Assembly: GCA_947292085.1 (NCBI GenBank)
Contig: CAMYPN010000006.1
Coordinates: 1 to 41,534, forward strand
Direction: 5' to 3'
From: an uncultured Gardnerella sp.
GTDB taxonomy: Bacteria; Actinomycetota; Actinomycetes; Actinomycetales; Bifidobacteriaceae
Length of the DNA: 41,534 bases
A program made the position numbers and the translations under genes. Below, one piece after another: positions 7,962 through 15,125 of this stretch (position 1 is the first letter of the stretch; each line of letters opens with the position of its first letter). Below the pieces are notes generated by a model that saw only the letters and a program-made list of their open reading frames with translations, was not told the origin of the DNA and did no database searches.

Positions 7962-9674
7962 AGCACAGCAGACAATAATGCAAACAATAATTTCGACGGA
8001 AGCGACGGCAATAGTAATAACATTCCGGAAATTCTTCCAAATGGTCATATTGTAGGAAAACCGTCAGGACGATTCCATACGCATGCCATTCCTCTCGATA
8101 TGGACGACGTTGAGCGTGACTGGGATAAGCCTGTTACGGAGGCTGGAATCGCAGCAAAATCTAGCATTATTATTCGCGTAGGTGCTCTCGGATTAGGTGC
8201 CGGAACTGGTAGCTACCGAGTGAGAGAGCTAATGCATAGAGTTGGCGAACCTATGGGTGTAAACGTAAGAGCAGACGTGAATCTTACGGACATAGAAGCA
8301 ACTTGCACAGACAAGCATGAGAGAATCACTGAAGTAGTTGATTTGCCTACAACCGGCGTAAATACAGAACGTATATGGCTTTTAGAGCACTTTACAGACT
8401 GGTTTAATGTAAAGCTTGGAAACGATTCTCTATACCATTCAAAAGCAACAGTTTCGAAAGAATTAGTTGACACTTTGCACGCTTCGGATGATGAAAAAAC
8501 TATTGTGCAAACTGCGAAACAGTCTGAAGAAAAAGCTGCAAAATTTGAAAAAGATAAGGCTTTACAAGAAAAAATTAAAAACGAAAAGCCTCACGGAATT
8601 TTTGCTCTTAAACCAGAGCACGTTTACGAACAGCATTTCGATCATATAAATCACGGATATGGTGATGATGCTGAAAATGCAAATAAACCGCTTACTGTTA
8701 GAGAAGTACACGATAGGCTTGATTTAATTAAAAACCGTAAGCCGCTTTATAAGCCTTGGTTTGCAGGACTTGCTTCTGCTGTTGCTTGCGCTTCCTTCGC
8801 ATTTTTGCTTGGCGGTGGCCCGTACGATATGCTCGGAGCTTTTATTGGAGCTGGAATTGGCCACTATGTTCGTCGCCGAATGTTTATGCATCATTTAAAT
8901 CAGTTTGTAGTAACTTTTATTGCGGTTGCAATAGGTGCTCTTTCTTGCATTTGCTCTTTGCGACTTATTGGATATTTTGATCCTGCAGCACTTAAACATA
9001 ACACTGCGTACATTGGTTCAGTTTTGTTCGTGATTCCTGGATTCCCGCTTATTACAGGCGGTTTAGATATAGCGAAAATTGATTTTCCTTCAGGAATTCA
9101 ACGCTTATGTTACACGATGGCGATTATTCTGATGGGAACGCTTGCTGGATGGATGGTAGCAAGCCTTGTTCAGCTTAATCCTCAAGGTTTCACTCCTTTA
9201 GGATTAAACCCTTGGCTTAACGCTGTTTTGCGACTTATTACTGCTTTTGCAGGCGTGTGGGGCTTCTCTGTTCTGTTTAATTCTCCGCAAAGAATGTGCT
9301 TAGTTGCTGGTGTTATTGGAGCTATTACTGATACGCTTCGTCTTACCATGGCTGATTTTGGTGTTGCTGCCGAAATAGCAGCATTTACTGGCGCTCTTTT
9401 GGCTGGCTTGCTTGCATCCGCCTGGAGGACGATAGTTCGACACGGTTTAGCACCGCAATATTTAGGTTATCCGCGAATTAGTCTCACTGTTCCGTCTATT
9501 GTGATTATGGTTCCGGGACTTTATATGTATCGTGCAATGTTCTATTTAGGCCAATTTAATACTCTTCCGGCTTTGGATTGGACCTTCCGAGCTTTTATGG
9601 TAATTATTTGCTTGCCGTTAGGTCTTGCTGTAGCTCGAGTTATTACTGATAAAAATTGGCGTTACGACGTTTGA
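7959..9674 (+). CDS. thrE: ThrE-family threonine/serine exporter
   Basis: A 571-residue membrane protein with the two-part architecture of the ThrE family. An N-terminal DUF1212 part (about residues 25-330) has the signature around GAGTGSYRVRELM (about residues 78-90) and contains a long charged, lysine-rich segment (about 165-260). A series of hydrophobic helices then runs from residue 265 to the end, including the second conserved membrane domain. ThrE proteins export threonine and serine by the proton motive force and limit toxic accumulation. The start is taken as the GTG at 7959, because the frame begins there and a -10 element lies just upstream; this implies leaderless translation. It is divergent from ppc. 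A strong bidirectional terminator follows. Confidence 0.85.
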   Translation: MSTADNNANNNFDGSDGNSNNIPEILPNGHIVGKPSGRFHTHAIPLDMDDVERDWDKPVTEAGIAAKSSIIIRVGALGLGAGTGSYRVRELMHRVGEPMGVNVRADVNLTDIEATCTDKHERITEVVDLPTTGVNTERIWLLEHFTDWFNVKLGNDSLYHSKATVSKELVDTLHASDDEKTIVQTAKQSEEKAAKFEKDKALQEKIKNEKPHGIFALKPEHVYEQHFDHINHGYGDDAENANKPLTVREVHDRLDLIKNRKPLYKPWFAGLASAVACASFAFLLGGGPYDMLGAFIGAGIGHYVRRRMFMHHLNQFVVTFIAVAIGALSCICSLRLIGYFDPAALKHNTAYIGSVLFVIPGFPLITGGLDIAKIDFPSGIQRLCYTMAIILMGTLAGWMVASLVQLNPQGFTPLGLNPWLNAVLRLITAFAGVWGFSVLFNSPQRMCLVAGVIGAITDTLRLTMADFGVAAEIAAFTGALLAGLLASAWRTIVRHGLAPQYLGYPRISLTVPSIVIMVPGLYMYRAMFYLGQFNTLPALDWTFRAFMVIICLPLGLAVARVITDKNWRYDV

Positions 9675-9706
9675 TTTAATACTACGTTTTGTTGATCAAA
9701 AAATTA

Positions 9707-9745
9707 GAAGCCGCTTACAAATTATGCAAGCGGCTTTCTATTATT
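9707..9745. terminator. Bidirectional intrinsic terminator between thrE and trpS
   Basis: AAGCCGCTT (9708-9716) pairs with AAGCGGCTT (9728-9736), with T-rich tails on both strands. It lies between two convergent genes, so it can serve both. Confidence 0.85.
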
Positions 9746-9805
9746 TTGCTTATAAAAATTTTATAAAATCTTTACAGAATTTCTAATTCGCGAGATGTTA
9801 TTTAT

Positions 9806-10897
9806 TTAATATTTCATTCCCATAGCGTCTCGCACTTGAGCAAGAGTTTCTTCTGCAATAGCATTTGCGCGCTTATTGCCGTCATGTAAAATATCGCGAA
9901 TGCTATCCATATCTTTTGCAAGTTCTGCGCGACGCTCACGGTGAGGAGCTAAGAAATTATTTACGTTTTCAATTACGTAAGCTTTCAACGCACCTGCTCC
10001 AGCGTTACCAATTTCTTCAGCAATATCTTTTGGATCGCGACCTGTAACTAAACCTGCAGTTGTAAGAAGTGCAGAAACTTGTGGTCGAGCTATTGGGTCA
10101 AATGTAATCATTCGCTCAGAATCAGTTGGGCTCTTCTTAATTAGTTTCGCAGTTTCTTCAGCAGTTGCGCCCAGCATAATCGAATTTCCGTAAGATTTGC
10201 TCATCTTTCGTCCGTCTAAGCCTGGGATTTCAGGAGTATCAGAAAGAATTGCAGAAGGCTCTGGGAATATAGGATTCTTTTTTGCATAACGTTCGTTGAA
10301 TCTGCGAGCAATAGTGCGCGTAATTTCAATGTGCGGCAAATTATCTTTACCAATCGGCACAACTGTTGCCTTGCAGAACAAAATATCGCAAGCTTGGTGA
10401 ACAGGATAAGTTAGTAAAAGTCCAGTAAGAGCGTGTCCTGAAGCTTCCATTTCGGATTTAACTGTAGGATTTCTGTGCAACTCTGCTTCTGTAACAAGCG
10501 AAAGGAAAGGAAGCATAAGCTGATTTTCTGCAGGAACAGCGGAATGTGTGAAGATCATGGTTTTTTGAGGATCGATTCCTGCTGCCATGTAGTCGAGTAC
10601 TAAATTCAGTACGTTATCTTCAATATGTTCTGTAGTGTCTCGGTCGGTAATAACCTGATAGTCGGCGATAATAATGTTTGTATTTACGCCGCGATTTTGC
10701 ATCGCAACGCGCTCTCTAATGGAACCGAAGTAATGGCCTAGATGCAATCTTCCAGTAGGACGATCTCCAGTTAGCATGGTAAATGCTGACGGATTTGCTT
10801 TTAATTTTTCTAATGTTCTATCAGAACGTTGCTGAGCTGCGACGAAACTTGCACTAATCTCGTTACCTGCTGCAGTTACCTGCGTTTCTTCAGCCAT
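9806..10897 (-). CDS. trpS: Tryptophanyl-tRNA synthetase
   Basis: A 363-residue class I aminoacyl-tRNA synthetase that charges tRNA-Trp. The HIGH motif is HLGH (52-55) in GDRPTGRLHLGHYFGS, and KMSKS is at 231-235. The GDRPTG and RNPTVKSE sequences place it in the TrpRS subgroup that also includes the streptococcal enzyme, rather than the E. coli-like QPSG/QPTG subgroup. The N-terminus has about 38 residues before the catalytic domain, longer than usual. The ATG at 10895-10897 has AAGGAG upstream on the minus strand, supporting this start. It is divergent from the DUF3073 gene. No T-box-like leader is recognisable. Confidence 0.96.
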   Translation of the reverse strand: MAEETQVTAAGNEISASFVAAQQRSDRTLEKLKANPSAFTMLTGDRPTGRLHLGHYFGSIRERVAMQNRGVNTNIIIADYQVITDRDTTEHIEDNVLNLVLDYMAAGIDPQKTMIFTHSAVPAENQLMLPFLSLVTEAELHRNPTVKSEMEASGHALTGLLLTYPVHQACDILFCKATVVPIGKDNLPHIEITRTIARRFNERYAKKNPIFPEPSAILSDTPEIPGLDGRKMSKSYGNSIMLGATAEETAKLIKKSPTDSERMITFDPIARPQVSALLTTAGLVTGRDPKDIAEEIGNAGAGALKAYVIENVNNFLAPHRERRAELAKDMDSIRDILHDGNKRANAIAEETLAQVRDAMGMKY

Positions 10898-11039
10898 GAT
10901 TTACTCCTTAGGAAGCATTTATTTCGCGCTTAAAATATGGCTTTTATCGTAAAAGTTTACACAGACAAGGCACTCTGTTGCGGCAAAGTGGTACGCTTTG
11001 TGTGATGAATTCATTGCTACGGTAGATAGAGGGGGTCAG

Positions 11040-11435
11040 ATGGGCCGCGGACGACAGAAGGCAAAGCAACAGAAAATTGCCCGTAAGCTCAAGTACCTGA
11101 CGACCGATACGGATTATGACGAGCTCGCTAAAGAGCTTAATGCGCATGAGCCAGGCCAGGGATCTTATGATCCGTTTGCATCGAGCGAGGACTTTGATGC
11201 TGAAGGTAATCCAACGGATGTCAACGTCAACCAAGCTCAAGATAATGCAGCAGAACATGAGGATAATAGTGCAAACGAGCTTGATGATCTAGACGAGTAT
11301 GCTAAGTGGGCTGCTGAAGCTGCTGCCAAGGCTGTAAGTAGCGAAAACGCAGGTTCTAATGCAGCGCATACTCCTGCACATCATCATATTCCTATGCCTT
11401 TGCCAAGTTTCATGCATAAAAAAAGTGATAAGTGA
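11040..11435 (+). CDS. DUF3073-family protein
   Basis: A 131-residue protein starting MGRGRQKAKQQKIARKLKY, which matches the conserved basic N-terminus of the actinobacterial DUF3073 family. The family core covers about residues 1-60; the rest is acidic and Ala-rich, with a short His run (HHH) near the C-terminus. A longer frame opens at a TTG at 10998, but GGGGG just before the ATG at 11040 and the family N-terminus fix the start here. The function of DUF3073 is unknown. In many actinobacteria it is encoded near purine genes and an SCP_3 protein; the SCP_3 neighbour is present here on the opposite strand. Confidence 0.88.
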   Translation: MGRGRQKAKQQKIARKLKYLTTDTDYDELAKELNAHEPGQGSYDPFASSEDFDAEGNPTDVNVNQAQDNAAEHEDNSANELDDLDEYAKWAAEAAAKAVSSENAGSNAAHTPAHHHIPMPLPSFMHKKSDK

Positions 11436-11505
11436 GTAAAAGCAGTACGTAACTTTTGCTTTTTGCATAGTATTGTTGCAGTTTGTAGCGCAATTTACCC
11501 GGATT

Positions 11506-11937
11506 TTATATTTCTAGCGGTAATATTGCGCTCAAATTGTCTCGTTCACCCATTGCGCTTATGTTTCCAGCTTCTTTTTCTTCATCCCATGTGCTTATTG
11601 CGCAAACTAATCGCAACCAAACACTTGGCTCTAATTCTATAACGTCTGGAGGGGTTAAGTTGTGAGGGTCAGATTCTGGACCTTCTAAGATTTTCACAGC
11701 TCCCCATGGGGATACTCGAACTTCAACGCAATTGCCAGGAGCGCGTAGTTCTAGTAGATACAGCGAATATCGAACTGCCATAGCTTCGTCAGATTTTGTA
11801 ATTTCCATAATCTGACTATCTATTTCCTGGAATTTTGTTCCTCTGATAGCTTCTTGTTGCGCTTGCGTTTTCCACTTATTTAGTGAGTTTTTCCCTTTTT
11901 TCATATCTCGTTCAAGAATTACTGCCATATTAAGCAT
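11506..11937 (-). CDS. Sterol-carrier family protein (SCP_3 type)
   Basis: A 143-residue protein matching the bacterial SCP_3 (sterol carrier ortholog) family. The recognisable parts are LRAPGNCVEVRVSPWGAV, IELEPSVWLRL and the C-terminal SAMGERDNLSAILPL. It has no signal peptide or membrane segment. Role and ligand are unknown; the fold suggests a small lipid-binding pocket. The first ATG (11935-11937) has no clear ribosome-binding site, and ATGs at codons 4 and 12 are alternatives, so the first dozen residues are uncertain. It is convergent with the DUF3073 gene, a pairing seen in other actinobacteria. Confidence 0.82.
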   Translation of the reverse strand: MLNMAVILERDMKKGKNSLNKWKTQAQQEAIRGTKFQEIDSQIMEITKSDEAMAVRYSLYLLELRAPGNCVEVRVSPWGAVKILEGPESDPHNLTPPDVIELEPSVWLRLVCAISTWDEEKEAGNISAMGERDNLSAILPLEI

Positions 11938-12351
11938 TATGCATTAGCGTTTAGAAATGAGTAATACCATTTCTATAACATTTCTTAGATTAAAAATAAT
12001 CACTTTTAGCACGTAATCGCACAAATTTTGATTACTTTTTTTAACAAACGAACCTGTAGGTAAGTATTAAGTGTGTCGATGTCGCAGTAAAAATATCAAT
12101 ATTTCTCAAAAATAATCGGAAAATGGGAGATTTTTATGTAATAATTTCTGCAATTTACAATATTATCTATATGTTTTACTGCACATAATATAAGGGTTCG
12201 GGTTGTGCTATTATCTGACAATGAAATCGTGTGTATTCCTTCATGCCTTTTTGTAGATAACTACAACACGGTATCGGTTTAATTGCCTAAACATAAAGTT
12301 TCGGGCAGCACACTTTTTAGGAAATATAACAAACGGCACAAGGAGTCAAAT
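11938..12351. other. 414-base intergenic region upstream of glycogen phosphorylase
   Basis: No gene is supported here. It holds a 7-bp inverted repeat (AGAAATG at 11953-11959, CATTTCT at 11968-11974) next to the SCP_3 start; a palindrome AAATAT-CA-ATATTT at 12091-12104 that could be an operator; an extended -10 promoter at 12206-12214; and, in the resulting leader, a hairpin TTGTAG-ATAA-CTACAA at 12251-12266. A TTG-initiated extension of the glgP frame (from 12283) is not supported by a ribosome-binding site. Confidence 0.5.
12206..12214 (+). promoter_or_regulatory. Extended -10 promoter for glgP
   Basis: TGCTATTAT matches the extended -10 form (TGn followed by TATTAT). No good -35 box lies at the expected distance, which fits an extended -10 promoter. 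Initiation near 12221 would give a leader of about 130 nt. Confidence 0.45.
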
Positions 12352-14841
12352 ATGACTAAACACGTCGCGCCGAAAGCCAAAACTACTGCGACGGCATTTG
12401 CCAAAGAACTTCAAGAGCACCTCAAGTACACCCAGGGTGTAACGCCAGAGCAGGCCACTACGGCAGATGTGTATGTTGCCGCTGCTACCGCAGTTCGTCG
12501 TCACTTGATGGACTCTTGGATGCAGACCCAGCATGACATGGTTAACGGCAATACCAAGGCTGTGGGCTATTTGAGCGCAGAGTTCTTGATGGGCAAGCAG
12601 CTTGAGAACGCTTTGTTGAACGCTGGTCTTACTGACCAATTCAATAAGGCTGTTACTAAGCTTGGCTTCGATCCAAAGGCTGTTATCGATGCTGAGTATG
12701 AGCCAGGTTTGGGTAACGGCGGTTTGGGTCGTCTCGCAGCCTGCTTTATCGACTCACTCGCCTCTATTGGCGTGCCAGCATTCGGCTACGGCATCCAGTA
12801 TCGTTACGGCATCTTCAAGCAGCGCTTTGATGAAGAAGGTAAGCAGGTTGAAACCCCTGATTACTGGCTTAGCAATGAAGAGCCATGGGGTCACATTGAT
12901 TATGGTCGTGACCAGCGCGTCAACTTCGGTGGTGAAGTTGTAGAAGAAAACGGCAAGCGCGTATGGAAGCCAGCTTGGTCTGTTCGTGCAGTACCAGTTG
13001 ACTACATGGTTCCAGGCTACAATTCTGGTCGCGTAAACACTCTTCGCTTGTGGACTGCTAAGTCTTACGACGAATTTGATTTGCTCACCTTCAACAAGTC
13101 TGAGTACTTGGATGCTGTAAAGCCACAGGTTGCAGCAGAAAACATTTCTAAGATTCTTTACCCAGAAGATTCCACTCCAGAAGGCAAGGCTTTGCGTCTT
13201 GAGCAGCAGTACTTCTTCGTAGCTGCTTCTATTCACGATGCTATTCGCGTGTTCTATCCTGGTCAAGATAAGCCAGATCTTACCACCTTCCCAAGCAAGA
13301 TCAACTTCCAGTTGAACGATACTCACCCAGTTATCGGCATTCCAGAGCTTATGCGCGTTCTTATGGACGAGTACGGCTACGATTGGAACACCGCTTGGGG
13401 TATTACCACCAAGACCTTCAACTACACTTGCCACACTTTGCTTCCAGAAGCTTTGGAAGTTTGGCCAGCCAAGCTTATTGGCGAACTTTTGCCACGCCAC
13501 CTTGAGATTATTCAGGGCATTAGCGAGCAGTTCCGCAACGAGCTTCGCAGCAAGGGTGTTTCCGAAGATCAGGTTGAGCGCATGCGCATTGCTACCGACG
13601 CTGACGAAAATGGCGAAGGTGCTGTAGTTCGCATGGCTTACTTGGCTACCTACGGCGGTTCTTACGTTAACGGCGTTGCTGAGCTTCACTCTGAGTTGTT
13701 GAAGGATGTTACCTTGAAGGACTTCTCCAGCGTTTACCCAGATAAGTTCAAGAACGTTACTAACGGCGTAACTCCTCGTCGCTTTGTGCGTTTGAGCAAC
13801 CCACGCATGTCTGCTCTTATTACTGAGGGCTTGGGCACCGACGCATGGCAGGGTGATTTGGAGCTTCTCGAAGGTTTGAAGCCATTGGCTGACGATCCTT
13901 CCTTCGTTAAGAAGTTTGCTAAGGTTAAGCAAGAGAACAAGCTCGCCTTCGTTGATTTCGCAAAGCAGAAGTATGGCTTTGAAATCAACCCAGACACTAT
14001 GTTTAACACCATTGTTAAGCGTTTGCACGAGTACAAGCGCCAGTCCATGAAGATCCTCCAGGTTATCTCCATGTACGCTGGAATTAAGAATGGCACAATC
14101 GACGTCGACAAGATGCTTCCACGCACCGTGTTCTTCGGCGCTAAGTCCGCTCCAGGCTATGCTATGGCAAAGCTCACCATTCAGCTCATTAACAATGTTG
14201 CTCGCGTGGTGAATAACGACCCAGCATGCAAGGGCAAGCTCGCAGTGTTCTTCCCAGAGAACTACAACATTGAACTTGCAATGAACTTGATTCCTGCCAC
14301 CGATTTGGATGAGCAGATTTCTCAAGCCGGTAAGGAAGCGTCCGGCACTGGTAACATGAAGTTCGCTTTGAACGGTGCTTTGACTGTTGGTACTCTCGAT
14401 GGTGCAAACGTTGAGATTCGCGAGCGCGTTGGCGCTGAGAACTTCTTCCTCTTCGGCATGACCGTTGACGAAGTTGATAAGCTCTACGCTGAAGGCTACG
14501 ATCACGGCGGATCCCGTAAGTACTACGAGTCTGATCCTCGCTTGAAGACTGCTGTGGATATGGTTGCTGACGGCACCTTCTCCAATGGCGACAAGAGCGT
14601 GTATGAGCCACTCGTCAACGATTGGCTTACCCACGATTACTTCATGGCAATGGCTGACTTCAGCTCTTACATGGATATTCAGGCTCAGATTGAGGAAACT
14701 TACCGCGATCCAATGAAGTGGGCTCGCATGGCAGTCTTGAACGTAGCCAACTCTGGTTACTTCTCTTCTGACCGCTCTATCGAAGATTACCTCGATCGCA
14801 TTTGGCACACTGGTGCTCTTCCAGCACACGTTGATGAGTGA
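12352..14841 (+). CDS. glgP: Glycogen/starch/alpha-glucan phosphorylase
   Basis: An 829-residue GT35 phosphorylase, full length for the bacterial family, that releases glucose-1-phosphate from alpha-1,4-glucans. The pyridoxal-phosphate region is intact: EASGTGNMKFALNGALTVG with the Schiff-base lysine at K670, followed by LDGANVEI. Substrate-binding sequences such as LGNGGLGRLAACFIDS are also present near the N-terminus. The ATG at 12352 is chosen because AAGGAG lies 8 nt upstream. Codon use is strikingly biased toward a small preferred set (AAG, AAC, TTC, GAG, CGC, ATC), unlike neighbouring genes; this indicates very high expression and also produces a long spurious antisense frame. A strong terminator follows. 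The gene appears monocistronic. Confidence 0.97.
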   Translation: MTKHVAPKAKTTATAFAKELQEHLKYTQGVTPEQATTADVYVAAATAVRRHLMDSWMQTQHDMVNGNTKAVGYLSAEFLMGKQLENALLNAGLTDQFNKAVTKLGFDPKAVIDAEYEPGLGNGGLGRLAACFIDSLASIGVPAFGYGIQYRYGIFKQRFDEEGKQVETPDYWLSNEEPWGHIDYGRDQRVNFGGEVVEENGKRVWKPAWSVRAVPVDYMVPGYNSGRVNTLRLWTAKSYDEFDLLTFNKSEYLDAVKPQVAAENISKILYPEDSTPEGKALRLEQQYFFVAASIHDAIRVFYPGQDKPDLTTFPSKINFQLNDTHPVIGIPELMRVLMDEYGYDWNTAWGITTKTFNYTCHTLLPEALEVWPAKLIGELLPRHLEIIQGISEQFRNELRSKGVSEDQVERMRIATDADENGEGAVVRMAYLATYGGSYVNGVAELHSELLKDVTLKDFSSVYPDKFKNVTNGVTPRRFVRLSNPRMSALITEGLGTDAWQGDLELLEGLKPLADDPSFVKKFAKVKQENKLAFVDFAKQKYGFEINPDTMFNTIVKRLHEYKRQSMKILQVISMYAGIKNGTIDVDKMLPRTVFFGAKSAPGYAMAKLTIQLINNVARVVNNDPACKGKLAVFFPENYNIELAMNLIPATDLDEQISQAGKEASGTGNMKFALNGALTVGTLDGANVEIRERVGAENFFLFGMTVDEVDKLYAEGYDHGGSRKYYESDPRLKTAVDMVADGTFSNGDKSVYEPLVNDWLTHDYFMAMADFSSYMDIQAQIEETYRDPMKWARMAVLNVANSGYFSSDRSIEDYLDRIWHTGALPAHVDE

Positions 14842-14872
14842 TCACTGAGTAGTGCTTTAATATCTTAAAAAC

Positions 14873-14915
14873 AAAGGCGGGGCTGTTAAATGTAACAGTT
14901 CCCGCCTTATTTTAT
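14873..14915 (+). terminator. Strong intrinsic terminator of glgP
   Basis: AAGGCGGG pairs with CCCGCCTT (ending at 14908), extended by CTGTTA/TAACAG around an AATG-sized loop and followed by ATTTTAT. The long GC-rich stem fits a highly expressed gene. Confidence 0.9.
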
Positions 14916-15056
14916 AGATTGTTGCTTAGTGCCGAATTTTTTTGAGAATCTTTCTCATCAAGGCATGTTATTATAATGAATATTAATAAATAAATATTAG
15001 TATCTTTACGCCGTGTATTGAGTGCATTAAATCTTATGATCTTGCTGCTCTCAGTG

Positions 15057-15104
15057 GGTTAACAAGGCGTGAAATCGTGTTAGCAACGTTTCTCGTAGTT
15101 AACC
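15057..15104 (+). promoter_or_regulatory. Inverted GGTTAAC/GTTAACC pair upstream of the P1B ATPase
   Basis: GGTTAAC (15057-15063) and GTTAACC (15098-15104) are exact inverted copies 41 bp apart, each containing the palindrome GTTAAC. They lie 20-70 nt upstream of the ATPase start. They could bind a metal-responsive regulator, but they match no motif I can name. A TATAAT at 14972-14977 is a possible -10 box further upstream. Confidence 0.3.
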
Positions 15105-15125
15105 TGATCAGCGTAAGGAAAGTAT

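Noticed and set aside
10998..11039. TTG-initiated extension of the DUF3073 gene
   Set aside because: The family N-terminus MGRGRQKAKQ begins at 11040 and GGGGG lies just before it.
12283..12351. N-terminal extension of glycogen phosphorylase from a TTG codon
   Set aside because: No ribosome-binding site precedes the TTG, whereas AAGGAG precedes the ATG at 12352 at ideal distance.
12754..14829. A 691-codon open frame antisense to glgP
   Set aside because: It is a shadow caused by the strong codon bias of glgP, which removes stops from one antisense frame. The translation has no recognisable domain and no ribosome-binding site.
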